From UBA6107 sp964533735 (GTDB taxonomy: Bacteria > Chloroflexota > Anaerolineae > Anaerolineales > Anaerolineaceae), in assembly GCA_964533735.1 (NCBI GenBank), contig CAZHMD010000008.1, positions 67,933 through 131,932 of the forward strand: a stretch of DNA of 64,000 nt. Reading direction: 5' to 3'. This document shows, one piece after another, positions 39,550 through 48,071 of this stretch. Position numbers and translations under genes: made by a program. Positions within the stretch are counted from its first letter, which is position 1. Each line of letters opens with the position of its first letter. Under the pieces are notes generated by a model. That model saw only the letters and a list, made by a program, of their open reading frames with translations. It was not told the origin of the DNA and did no database searches.

Positions 39550-40779
39550 ATGACCGCTACCTTTGACATCGAACTGACCACTGATTCTTTCGGCGGAGAT
39601 TGCGTCGGCAGGCTGCCGGACGGCCGCGCGGTATTTGTGCCTTTCGGGATCGCCGGTGAACGCGTGCGTATTGAATTGACCACGGAGAAGCGCAATTTTG
39701 CCCGCGGGCGCATAATCGCCATTCTCAATCCATCCCCACTGCGCATCCAACCCCGCTGCCGGCATTTCGCGGATTGCGGCGGCTGCCATTATCAGCACCT
39801 GGCATACACCGACCAGCTGCACCTCAAGCAGGGCATCGTCACCCGCCAGCTTGAACGCATCGGCAAGATCACCAATCCCCCTGTACAGCCCATCGTGCCA
39901 TCACCACTGGAGTGGGATTACCGCAATACGGTTCAATTCCACCTGTCGGCAGGCGGGAAACTTGGCTACCAGCGCGCGGGCAGGGCAGGGGTGCTTGAAA
40001 TCACGGAATGCCATTTGCCGCTGGAGCCGATCAACGCGTTGTGGCCGCAGTTGGAGCTAGACCCCGCCACTGGCATCGAGCGCGTCTCCATCCGTCAGGG
40101 GGAGGAGGATGAACTCCTGCTGGGGTTGGAGAGCCGTTCCGGGCAGGTGCCTGAGTTCGAGATCGATTTTCCCTTGTCTGTCGTCTTCATGGGGGCTGAG
40201 GATCGAGTTTTGCTCTCGGGAGAGGATTTCTCCATCATTCGCGTATTGGATAGGGATTTCAGGGTCTCGGCTGACGCGTTCTTCCAGGTGAACACTGCCA
40301 TGGCGGAGAAAATGGTGACCCATGTGTTGAACTTCCTTAATGGTAAAACGTTTGATCACATCGTCGACGCCTACTGCGGTGCCGGGCTGTTCTCCGCGTT
40401 CCTGGCACCCCGCTGCAAGCAATTGACCGGCATCGAACTCTCCGAGTCCGCCTGCAACGATTATGCGGTTAACATGGAGGAGTATGACCATGTGTCCCTC
40501 TATGTGGGCGCGGTCGAACAGGTTCTGCCTGCGCTGGAAATCCGCCCGGACCTGGTGCTGTTGGACCCGCCGCGTGCCGGACTTGACCCGTATGCAATTG
40601 CTGGACTGATCAAGGCTGAGCCGGCGCAGATCATCTACGTTTCCTGTGACCCAGCCACCCTGGCGCGCGACCTGGCGTTGTTGATCGCAGCCGGATATAC
40701 ACTTGAGAGCGTGACCCCGTTCGACCTGTTCCCGCAAACCTACCATGTAGAATGTATTGCCTTGCTGCATCTCACCTAA
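39550..40779 (+). CDS. 23S rRNA (uracil-5-)-methyltransferase, RlmD/RumA type
   Basis: 409 residues from ATG 39550 with AAGGG five bases upstream. N-terminal TRAM-like OB fold (about 1-55), an iron-sulfur ligand cluster CRHFADCGGCHYQHL near 70, SAM-binding DAYCGAGLFSAF, DPPRAGLD, and the nucleophile Cys in YVSCDPATLARDL near the C-terminus. The family methylates C5 of uridine in 23S rRNA (or tRNA, TrmA branch); which uridine cannot be told from sequence. Confidence 0.9.
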   Translation: MTATFDIELTTDSFGGDCVGRLPDGRAVFVPFGIAGERVRIELTTEKRNFARGRIIAILNPSPLRIQPRCRHFADCGGCHYQHLAYTDQLHLKQGIVTRQLERIGKITNPPVQPIVPSPLEWDYRNTVQFHLSAGGKLGYQRAGRAGVLEITECHLPLEPINALWPQLELDPATGIERVSIRQGEEDELLLGLESRSGQVPEFEIDFPLSVVFMGAEDRVLLSGEDFSIIRVLDRDFRVSADAFFQVNTAMAEKMVTHVLNFLNGKTFDHIVDAYCGAGLFSAFLAPRCKQLTGIELSESACNDYAVNMEEYDHVSLYVGAVEQVLPALEIRPDLVLLDPPRAGLDPYAIAGLIKAEPAQIIYVSCDPATLARDLALLIAAGYTLESVTPFDLFPQTYHVECIALLHLT

Positions 40780-40871
40780 GAATAAAAAGTAAAAAATAGG
40801 ACCATTATTGTCTTATTCACGGGTTTATACTAGTGGTGAGAGTTAATGGTTCGTCCGGATGAGGTGACACT

Positions 40872-41225
40872 ATGAAAAACATTATCGGTATCTTGCTTGC
40901 AATTGTGTTCGGGTTCTTTTTTGGGTTCTTTGGCGCGTTGAATTCAGTTTTTTCAGATGGCGAATTGAAAGAGCGCCTGGTGTTTATAGGCGTTCTTTTA
41001 GTGATCTACGGGGTATTAGGTCTCGTTTGGGGGTTTTTGATTCCTAAATTTACCTGGAAGTGGGGTTTGTTTCTCGGCGGTCCAGGAGCATTAATTCTGC
41101 TCTTGTTCACGCTATTGGAGTTCAATCCCTACTTCCTGGTCTACGCGGCACTCATCCTCGTCCTTGCCTGCGGTGGTGCATGGGGTGGCAGTGTACTCAG
41201 AACGCGTGTGAAAAAGCAGGTTTAA
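40872..41225 (+). CDS. Small membrane protein of unknown function
   Basis: 117 residues with four hydrophobic segments; no cleavable signal. Distinct features: FGFFFGFFGALNSVFSDGELKERL, then helices LVFIGVLLVIYGVLGLVWG and GPGALILLLFTLLEF, and a basic C-terminus. GAGGTGACACT before the ATG supports translation. I do not recognise the family. Confidence 0.65.
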   Translation: MKNIIGILLAIVFGFFFGFFGALNSVFSDGELKERLVFIGVLLVIYGVLGLVWGFLIPKFTWKWGLFLGGPGALILLLFTLLEFNPYFLVYAALILVLACGGAWGGSVLRTRVKKQV

Positions 41226-41375
41226 AAAGCCGCTCTCATTATTACCAATCGATTTCTAGCTTGTGGCAGCGTGTAACCGAATAATGAAAACACCTTATAA
41301 TCTTAGTATGATTATTGCAACCGAACTGGTATTGATTAATTAAGAATTGAGGGGATCACCAGAAACGGAGAAATT

Positions 41376-42341
41376 ATGAAACGCTCGGTCAAACTGCTCA
41401 TTACTGCACTCTTAATTACTTTTGCTGCCACTTCCTGTAACCTGCCGTTCCCGTTCCAGACGCCTGCCGATAACCCGGCACAGGTAACGCCGAACATGAC
41501 GCTCACAGCGCTTTTCGACACCAGTCACAACATCCCGGCAACCATCACTCCGGGGGCTGCCAATTCAACGGAGATACCGGCATTGCCCACAGTAGGTGTG
41601 CCGACAAATACCCCCTGGCCTACCTTAACTTCAGCCCCCGTGGTCGTGGCCACGTCAGCCGCGGCAACGCCTGACCCCATGATCCGCCCGGGTGGTTCAT
41701 TTGTTGCCAAGTATGTCACCACAGCCCCGGTGCTGGATGGAACATACGAAGAATGGATCGCGAAGACCGAAAAGTACAAACTTCCTTACCGCGTGTACGG
41801 CGCCAGCAAATGGTCAAGCCAGGCTGATCTGGAAGGTGCGTTTGGAGCTGTCTGGGACAATACCAACCTGTACATCAGCGTCAAGGTAACTGACGATAGC
41901 TATAACCAGCGTAAATCCGGTGAGTTGTTGTATAACGGCGACAGCGTGGAAATCCTCATCGACGGTAATCTGTACGGGGATTATTATGTACAGAACCTGG
42001 ATGGCGATGACTTCCAGATCGGTCTCTCAGCTGGCAATCCTGATGCCAGTATCAATCCTGAAGCCTATATCTGGTACCCGACATCCAAAAAAGGCACTTC
42101 CACCACCATCCAGATGTCAAAGACCTTCGAGACCAGCAGCAACATCTACCGTGTTGAAGCCGCCATTCCCTGGTCCTTGCTGGGAATCACCCCCAAGGAC
42201 GGTTTACATATCGGTTTCGCTGTTTCCATCAGTGACAACGACAGCACCACTGCCAATGACCAGGATTCGATGATCTCAACCACTGCCTACCGCAACTTCC
42301 TGAACCCGGGCACCTGGGGAGAACTTATCCTGCGAAAGTAA
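41376..42341 (+). CDS. Lipoprotein with CBM9-like domain
   Basis: 321 residues. Lipobox ATSC near residue 21, a long Thr/Pro linker, then from about residue 120 a CBM9_1-like fold: APVLDGTYEEWIAKTEKY, AVWDNTNLYISVKVTDDSYN, LYNGDSVEILIDGN, EAAIPWSLLGITPKDG. The domain binds carbohydrate reducing ends or occurs in polysaccharide-degrading systems; no catalytic domain here. Surface anchored. Confidence 0.85.
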   Translation: MKRSVKLLITALLITFAATSCNLPFPFQTPADNPAQVTPNMTLTALFDTSHNIPATITPGAANSTEIPALPTVGVPTNTPWPTLTSAPVVVATSAAATPDPMIRPGGSFVAKYVTTAPVLDGTYEEWIAKTEKYKLPYRVYGASKWSSQADLEGAFGAVWDNTNLYISVKVTDDSYNQRKSGELLYNGDSVEILIDGNLYGDYYVQNLDGDDFQIGLSAGNPDASINPEAYIWYPTSKKGTSTTIQMSKTFETSSNIYRVEAAIPWSLLGITPKDGLHIGFAVSISDNDSTTANDQDSMISTTAYRNFLNPGTWGELILRK

Positions 42342-42362
42342 TATTCGTTATCAAAAAATAAT

Positions 42363-42395
42363 AGAGAACAGCGGTGATTACCGCTGTTCTTTGTA
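42363..42395 (+). terminator. Intrinsic terminator
   Basis: Stem AGAACAGCGGT / ACCGCTGTTCT with a four-base loop, followed by TTGT; the T-run is weak. Confidence 0.65.
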
Positions 42396-42419
42396 TTAGG
42401 AGCCTGGCGTGTCTGCCGT

Positions 42420-42425
42420 TATAAT
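42420..42425 (+). promoter_or_regulatory. -10 box of menA, start codon eight bases downstream
   Basis: TATAAT at 42420-42425; the ATG is at 42434 and no ribosome-binding site lies between, suggesting a leaderless mRNA. The -35 region is poor. Confidence 0.5.
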
Positions 42426-42433
42426 TTGCCATC

Positions 42434-43354
42434 ATGACGAATTCTGAAGAAACGCGATCCTTGACATCCAGTCACCGCTGGTGGCTGGCAATCCGTCCGC
42501 GCACCCTGCCGGCGGCTGCCTCACCGGTACTCATCGGATGGGCACTCGCCTGGGTGAATAGCGCTTTTCGGCTGTTACCAGCAGTCATCATACTACTGTG
42601 CGCGCTGCTCCTGCAAATCCTGGCAAACCTGGTGAATGATGTGGCGGATTTCCAAAAAGGGACGGACAAATCTGGGCGGCTTGGTCCCACGAGGGTAACG
42701 CAATCCGGACTGCTTTCCGTGCGTGCGGTTTGGACTGGAGCTGCGGTCGTGGCTTTTCTGGCTGCAGCGGGCGGGCTTTACCTGGCGTTTTTCCGCGGTT
42801 GGCTGGTTTTGGTAATTGGTGCAGTGGCGTTAATCTGCGCCGTGTTATACACCGTCGGACCGTTTGCTTTTGAAGATTTCGGACTGGGGGACCTGGCTGC
42901 TTTTCTCTTTTTCGGGTTTGTCACCGTTTGCACTACGACCTATATATTGCTTGGGCATCTTGTTCCACTGAGCTGGATGGGTGGACTTGGCGCCGGCGCG
43001 CTGGTAACTGCCATCCTGGTGGTCAATAATGTGCGTGATATCCAGTCGGATACACACGCCGGGCGCAAGAACATCCCGGTGCGCTGGGGACGCAAGGCCG
43101 GGGAAAATGAGTACACTCTGATGATGATCATCGCTTACCTGGCGGTGTGTGTTGCCGTCCTCGCGGGCTGGGGTGGTGCCTGGATCCTGCTGCCCCTCAT
43201 CAGCATCCCGCGTGCGATCCTGTTGGTCAGGCAAATACGCTCGCTGCCCGCTGGACCGGATTTTAATTTGCTCCTAGCCAATACAGCCCAATTGGTACTA
43301 ATTTATTGTGTCTTATTTGCTTTGGGAATTCTATTGGATGGCGGGATTGGATGA
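42434..43354 (+). CDS. menA: 1,4-dihydroxy-2-naphthoate polyprenyltransferase
   Basis: 306 residues of the UbiA family. First Asp-rich motif NLVNDVADFQKGTDKSGRLG, second NNVRDIQSDTHAGRKNIPVRWG; about nine helices. MenA attaches the polyprenyl tail to DHNA, giving demethylmenaquinone. The next step (methylation) would be done by the convergent UbiE/MenG-type gene. The rest of the men/fut pathway is not in the window. Confidence 0.92.
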   Translation: MTNSEETRSLTSSHRWWLAIRPRTLPAAASPVLIGWALAWVNSAFRLLPAVIILLCALLLQILANLVNDVADFQKGTDKSGRLGPTRVTQSGLLSVRAVWTGAAVVAFLAAAGGLYLAFFRGWLVLVIGAVALICAVLYTVGPFAFEDFGLGDLAAFLFFGFVTVCTTTYILLGHLVPLSWMGGLGAGALVTAILVVNNVRDIQSDTHAGRKNIPVRWGRKAGENEYTLMMIIAYLAVCVAVLAGWGGAWILLPLISIPRAILLVRQIRSLPAGPDFNLLLANTAQLVLIYCVLFALGILLDGGIG

Positions 43355-43382
43355 ATTTTTGATTAACGATTGATATTGCGCC

Positions 43383-44108
43383 TTAACCCTTTCCCGAGTC
43401 AACGGGAATTTTTTTTGCCCAGTGAATGGCCATGCTGCCGAACATGCGTCGCACAAATCCTTCCACCTGGAAACCCGATTCACCGATCTTTTCAGCTAAC
43501 GCTTCTGCGCTGAGGAAGTGCGCGGTGGTTTCAGGCAGGTAGGTGTAGGCTGCGCTGTCGCCTGCGATCAATTTTCCCAACATGGGGATGACGACTTTCA
43601 GTTGGAAGCGGATGAACGGCAGGAAAATATTCCGCTGTGGGGGAGTGGTGTCAAGCGAAACCAAGCGCGCGTTATCCGTGGTCACCCGGTATTGTTCCGC
43701 CAGGGCAATGCCCACATCCGGCACATTGCGTAGCAGGTAGCCGGATATAACGCTGTTAAAAGTCCCTGGCGGAAAAGGAAGGTTTTGCGCATCCGCAACC
43801 ACCCAATCCACGGCCAACCCGCCGGGGCGCGCCTGACCAACCTTGATCATCTCGATGGTCAGATCCGCTGCCACCACCCGGGCAGTCGGTTGCAGGTGTT
43901 TGATCTCGAGGGCAATATCCCCGGTGCCGCTGCCTGCATCTAGTATCCGCTGAGTGGGTTTCATCTGTAATTTGCGGATGGCGTCTTTGCGCCACACCCG
44001 ATCCCGCCCGAAGGTCATCAGGCGGTTGAGCAGGTCATAGCGTCCCGCGATGCGGGCGAACATCCCGCGCACCATTTGAATGCGTTCTTCACCGTTTTTG
44101 GCGTTCAT
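43383..44108 (-). CDS. ubiE: Demethylmenaquinone methyltransferase, UbiE/MenG type
   Basis: 241 residues. Class I SAM methyltransferase: ARIAGRYDLLNRLMTFG, LDAGSGTGDIALEI (SAM), FNSVISGYLLRNVPDV, and the C-terminal GSMAIHWAKK. It methylates demethylmenaquinone. The upstream ABC-transporter permease gene ends within four bases of its start, so it lies at the end of that operon, convergent with menA. Confidence 0.9.
   Translation of the reverse strand: MNAKNGEERIQMVRGMFARIAGRYDLLNRLMTFGRDRVWRKDAIRKLQMKPTQRILDAGSGTGDIALEIKHLQPTARVVAADLTIEMIKVGQARPGGLAVDWVVADAQNLPFPPGTFNSVISGYLLRNVPDVGIALAEQYRVTTDNARLVSLDTTPPQRNIFLPFIRFQLKVVIPMLGKLIAGDSAAYTYLPETTAHFLSAEALAEKIGESGFQVEGFVRRMFGSMAIHWAKKIPVDSGKG
43391..43416 (+). 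terminator. menA terminator inside the 3' end of ubiE
   Basis: TTCCCG / CGGGAA stem followed by eight T on the plus strand (43409-43416). It lies wholly within the coding region of the convergent methyltransferase. Confidence 0.6.
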
Positions 44109-44860
44109 GCCAACTCTTTATCGGTCTGGAACTGCCACGGGCATAAAAGCCGGTGCAGCCAATCGGCTGCAAAGTACAACCCCAGTCCCAGCAGGCTCAT
44201 TGCCACCACCCCGGCGTACATTTTGGGATAGTTGTACAAGGTCGTGCCGTTCAGGTAGATGTAGTAGCCCAATCCGCGGGTGGTGGCGATAAGCTCGACA
44301 ATATACAAAACGGCGACAGCGGTACCAATGCTCTGCCTGACCGCGGTGAGGATGGCCGGCAGGCTGGCGGGAAGGTACACAAAACGGAAAAGCCCGCGTC
44401 TTCCTGCCCCCAGGCTGCGCACCGAATATACCAATTCCGGTCGGATCGATGCTGCCTGGTCGCGTACCAGTACCAGGATCTGGAAGAACAGGATCAGAAA
44501 TATCATCACGATTTTTGAAAGATCGTTGATACCCAAAAAAAGCATGACGATTGGAACAAGGACCACTTTTGGGATCGGGAAGAGCAGGTAGATAACCGGG
44601 GAAAAAATGCGGTTCAATTTCTTGGATTGACCCATGACTAGCCCCGCCGGGGCAGCCAACGCGATCGAGAGGATCAGCGATGCCATCACACGCCAAAAAC
44701 TTGCAAGGAAATGCCCGCCCAAATCTCCGCCAATATCGGCAAAGAATGCTGTGAAGACCACCAGCGGCGCCGGCAGGATATCCATATTTAAAAGCATCGC
44801 TGCCAGCTGCCAGACCAGCAGTAACCCCAGGGATGCCCAAAGGATCGAAAGCTTTTTCAT
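44105..44860 (-). CDS. ABC transporter permease, NitT/TauT/SsuC type
   Basis: 251 residues, six helices, with the BPD_transp_1 EAA loop (VYSVRSLGAGRRGLFRFVYLPASLPAILTAVRQ) that docks the ATPase. Partner of the two next genes upstream. Substrate unknown; related systems carry nitrate, sulfonates, or pyrimidine/riboflavin precursors. Confidence 0.9.
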   Translation of the reverse strand: MKKLSILWASLGLLLVWQLAAMLLNMDILPAPLVVFTAFFADIGGDLGGHFLASFWRVMASLILSIALAAPAGLVMGQSKKLNRIFSPVIYLLFPIPKVVLVPIVMLFLGINDLSKIVMIFLILFFQILVLVRDQAASIRPELVYSVRSLGAGRRGLFRFVYLPASLPAILTAVRQSIGTAVAVLYIVELIATTRGLGYYIYLNGTTLYNYPKMYAGVVAMSLLGLGLYFAADWLHRLLCPWQFQTDKELA

Positions 44861-45633
44861 GCCGGGGATCCTTTAAGTTCCTCACGTATGCGCGCTGTCA
44901 AGTGCTCATAACCGGAATCATTGTGAGGAGAAAGCTGCCCTGCGAATTCGTTCTCCAGAATGAGCGGGGAGTTGTTGGTTCCATTTTTCAGCACGAGAAT
45001 CTTCTCTCCCAGGAAAAGCGCTTCTTCAATCGTGTGCGTTACCAGCACTGTGGTGAGCGGCTTTTCGTCAGCAAGGGTGCGTACCAGCTGCTGCAAGTCC
45101 TCACGCGTGGGAGTATCCAGGGAGGCGAATGGCTCATCCATCAATAACAGGTCAGGCTCCAGCACCAACGTGCGCGCGATAGCAGTGCGCTGCCGCTGCC
45201 CGCCGGAGATTTGCCCCGGGAACTTCTTGCCAATCTCGCCAATCCCGAGACGCTGCAGCCACCCATCCACAACCGATTTTCGTTCGCCGGGGTTTATTTC
45301 GATCGGAGCGTGTTTACCGTCCGGGCCGTAGAACTTGCGCAGTTCCAACCCGAGTTCCACATTCTGGCGCACACTCGCCCAGGGCAGAAGTCCGTAATCC
45401 TGCAGGATCAATCCGGTTTGAGGACGCGGTGTGGTTACCGGTTTTCCATTGATGAGAATGCTGCCAACTTCAGGCTGCTGTAATCCTGCCAGCAGGTAAA
45501 GCATTGTGGATTTACCGCAGCCGGAAGGACCGATGATCACCCAGGTTTGCCCCTTTTCCACCTGCCAGGAAAACTCCTTGAAGAGCGGGGTTTGTTTCTC
45601 ATAACGGAAGGTGATCTTCTCTACATTGATCAT
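44857..45633 (-). CDS. ABC transporter ATP-binding protein, NitT/TauT type
   Basis: 258 residues. Walker A GPSGCGKST, Q-loop ILQDYGLLPW, signature ISGGQRQRTAIAR, Walker B LLLMDEPFASLD, H-loop LVTHTIEEA. Overlaps the permease start by four bases and follows the binding-protein gene by nine bases. Confidence 0.95.
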   Translation of the reverse strand: MINVEKITFRYEKQTPLFKEFSWQVEKGQTWVIIGPSGCGKSTMLYLLAGLQQPEVGSILINGKPVTTPRPQTGLILQDYGLLPWASVRQNVELGLELRKFYGPDGKHAPIEINPGERKSVVDGWLQRLGIGEIGKKFPGQISGGQRQRTAIARTLVLEPDLLLMDEPFASLDTPTREDLQQLVRTLADEKPLTTVLVTHTIEEALFLGEKILVLKNGTNNSPLILENEFAGQLSPHNDSGYEHLTARIREELKGSPA

Positions 45634-45642
45634 GATTCGCGA

Positions 45643-46590
45643 TTATTTTGGCAGGAACGAGGCATCAACGTTGTCGGTATAGTTCAAGCCCGCGGGTACT
45701 AGACCTTTTGTGCTTGCCCATGCCAGCGCATCGGCAAATTGCGCCTCAGAAGGGACACTGGCTGTGGGGAAATCTGGAATAGGATACGAGCCTATCAGGG
45801 CTGCAGGAACCAGGTTTAACTCGACCATTAAATTCGTGTAGCTATCTTTATTCTTGTTTATCTCCAGAACAGCCTTTTCAACGGCCGCCAGGAAAGCCGT
45901 CACTTCATCCGGATAATTGGTAATCGTGTCCATGTTGAAGCTGTAAACGCTGTTGCTCACTTCGGGCAAAGTGGTGTCATCGATGACCATGACGGCACCT
46001 TTTTGCATCAACAGGGATGCCAGCGGATCCGGCATCACGGCTGCCTTCAATTCGCCTGATTCGAGCAGGGCGGTGCGGTCAGCAATTTTGGGTACAGCGA
46101 TCTTTTGGATCTCGAGTGCGTTCAATCCGGCATTTGCCAGCACGCGGTCAGCCATGTATTCAATGATGGTCCCTTCGGACACACCGATGGGCACACCCTT
46201 CAGGTCAGCCGCGCTTGCGATCCCGCTATCTTTAGCCGCCAGGATGCGAAACACCGGATAGTCTGCTGTGGCAACCCGCGCAAAGCGCACCATCTTGATC
46301 TTGGCGCCTTCGCGGTTGTAATACAGGGTCGTCACAACCTCATTGAGCATGCCGTCGATCTGCCCTGATTGCATCAGCTGGTCGCGTTCAGGCGCAGACC
46401 CTACAGGGATCAATTCAACCTCAAGACCGGCATCCTTAAAATATCCATTTTCCAGTGCCACATATAACGGCAGTGAATCCAATACCGGCAGGACCGCCAC
46501 TTTGAGGGGTTTGGTTAACGCTGGTGCTTTGGCGCAACTGCTGAGAAGCAGGATTACGATTACAGCCAGGAAAAGAATTCGTTTATGCAT
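45643..46590 (-). CDS. ABC transporter solute-binding lipoprotein, NMT1/THI5-like
   Basis: 315 residues. Lipobox LSSC (about residue 19). PLKVAVLPVLDSLPLYVALENGYFKDAGLEVELIPVGSAPERDQLMQSGQIDGML is the NMT1/SsuA-like opening. Binds a small anionic or heterocyclic ligand outside the cell. First gene of the operon with ATPase, permease and ubiE. Confidence 0.9.
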   Translation of the reverse strand: MHKRILFLAVIVILLLSSCAKAPALTKPLKVAVLPVLDSLPLYVALENGYFKDAGLEVELIPVGSAPERDQLMQSGQIDGMLNEVVTTLYYNREGAKIKMVRFARVATADYPVFRILAAKDSGIASAADLKGVPIGVSEGTIIEYMADRVLANAGLNALEIQKIAVPKIADRTALLESGELKAAVMPDPLASLLMQKGAVMVIDDTTLPEVSNSVYSFNMDTITNYPDEVTAFLAAVEKAVLEINKNKDSYTNLMVELNLVPAALIGSYPIPDFPTASVPSEAQFADALAWASTKGLVPAGLNYTDNVDASFLPK

Positions 46591-46625
46591 TCATGACCTC
46601 ACTCTTAGATATAGAATACACGCAG

Positions 46626-46655
46626 ATTATAACCAATTGCGAAAGGTATTCACAA
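46626..46655 (-). promoter_or_regulatory. Promoter of NitT/TauT-type operon
   Basis: Minus strand TTGTGA (46650-46655), 18-base spacer, TATAAT (46626-46631), 35 bases before the ATG. No riboswitch fold was recognised in the leader. Confidence 0.65.
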
Positions 46656-46701
46656 ATTGATTGAGGATGGATTTTCCACCAACAAGTGGAATTATGCTGA
46701 T

Positions 46702-47532
46702 TTAGAACAAAATGGAAGCCAATTCCTTGCGGTATTGTCTCACCAGGTCGGATTCAGGCGGGAGAAGTTCAAATAACCCGAGAAGGACGTGCTTTGCCCT
46801 GTCTTTGCCGAAATGTTTGTCCTCACGCAGGACCTCGATCATCCCGTCCAGGCTGGCGAGAAGGTTGCCGCGCATGGCGAGTTTGATCGAGTGTGAAAAT
46901 GCCGCGTCCAGGTCTTTCTCAGTGGAAAGCGCATGGTTTTCAAGATCCTGCATCGCCTTGATGACCGGCAGCAGCAGCTCGGCTCTTTCGTATTCCTTGC
47001 TCATCGGGAAAGACGCGAAGGTCAATTTGGCACTGTCGGGGTCACCCTTGCGTAAAGACAGGCGCATCATCCCGAGTAATGCAGGTGCATAATTGGAGTC
47101 GATCTTGAGAGCATCTTCGTAAGCAACTTCCGCCCCATCCAGGTCATCAGCCGCAAAGAGGCTGTCTCCTTTTTGGACCATCAAGTGCGCCGGACTTGGA
47201 GGAAGTATGCGTTGGATGAATTCACGGATCCTGGATTCAGTTTGGAGTCCTACCAGTTCATTAATGCGTGCTCCCTGGCTGAAAGCCAGAATAGCCGGGA
47301 TAGTGAACACGCCGTGCCGCAGAGGAAGATTCGGAAAGGCGTCTACATCCACCCTGGCCAGTCTGAAACTACCGTCCGCTTCCAGGGTGATTTTTTCCAG
47401 CAGTGGGGACATCAACTTGGAGGGTTTCGACCAGGTAGCCCAAAACTCTACGATCACCGGTATGGTTTGAGAGTACGCAACTACCTCGTATTCAAAGTCT
47501 CCTTCAGTAACGGAACGGATAAATTCAGACAT
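46702..47532 (-). CDS. YbbN/CnoX-like thioredoxin-fold TPR protein without redox cysteines
   Basis: 276 residues. Residues 1-110 have the thioredoxin fold (IPVIVEFWATW...PLLEKI, VDAFPNLPLRHGVFTIPAIL with the cis-Pro), but the CxxC position reads SKPS, so disulfide chemistry is impossible. Residues 115-270 contain TPR helices (DLDGAEVAYEDALKIDSNYAPALLGMMRLSLRKGDPDSA) as in E. coli YbbN. YbbN acts as a chaperone-holdase; this is the likely role. The hypothetical gene upstream ends 20 bases away. Confidence 0.85.
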   Translation of the reverse strand: MSEFIRSVTEGDFEYEVVAYSQTIPVIVEFWATWSKPSKLMSPLLEKITLEADGSFRLARVDVDAFPNLPLRHGVFTIPAILAFSQGARINELVGLQTESRIREFIQRILPPSPAHLMVQKGDSLFAADDLDGAEVAYEDALKIDSNYAPALLGMMRLSLRKGDPDSAKLTFASFPMSKEYERAELLLPVIKAMQDLENHALSTEKDLDAAFSHSIKLAMRGNLLASLDGMIEVLREDKHFGKDRAKHVLLGLFELLPPESDLVRQYRKELASILF

Positions 47533-47552
47533 TTACTGTTTCTCTCTGTAAG

Positions 47553-47996
47553 CTAATTATCATCACCAGGACCTTCATCATCACCAGCCTGACTGGCGGG
47601 TTGATCGATGCGTACAATTGTTCCGTGAATATCGATGACCACTTTGAATCCCATCATGCCCAGGTAAGCACGGGAATCTTCAGGCAATCCCGTTTGCAGC
47701 AGGATGGAAAATTGCTTGTCCATATTTTTCAATTGATTTTCGATTAAGGCATGAGAAAACAGGTCGTCCTGTCCGGTCATTTTAGCCGTCTGATCAGCAA
47801 TAAACTCTTCATTCCCTTTTACTTGTTCGCCAAGCTTCCCCAGCACTTCCAGGTCGATCTGTTCGGAGGGGATGTGCCGTTTAAAACCCGCATCATCAAC
47901 AATGTAACAAGGTTCATCACCAACGAAGCCTGTTTGCACCACTTCATCCTTTTCATCAACAACAAGACCCTTAAAAAGAGGTACGCGTGTACTCAT
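47553..47996 (-). CDS. Conserved-looking protein of unknown function
   Basis: 147 residues, soluble, with an acidic C-terminal tail (GDDEGPGDDN). The N-terminus MSTRVPLFKGLVVDEKDEVVQTGF suggests a small beta barrel; the middle is helical; the end is IDIHGTIVRID. I do not recognise a family. AAAGGTAACTT before the ATG. Possible operon partner of the YbbN-like gene. Confidence 0.6.
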   Translation of the reverse strand: MSTRVPLFKGLVVDEKDEVVQTGFVGDEPCYIVDDAGFKRHIPSEQIDLEVLGKLGEQVKGNEEFIADQTAKMTGQDDLFSHALIENQLKNMDKQFSILLQTGLPEDSRAYLGMMGFKVVIDIHGTIVRIDQPASQAGDDEGPGDDN

Positions 47997-48071
47997 AAGT
48001 TACCTTTCAAAACCAATTATAAAGCTAATAGGGGTTATTCACACTGGCTGAATTGCCTGTTTGTTTTTGAT

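Noticed and set aside
44900..46700. Riboswitch (TPP or other) upstream of the NMT1-type operon
   Set aside because: The leader is only about 30 bases and no conserved aptamer sequence is visible.
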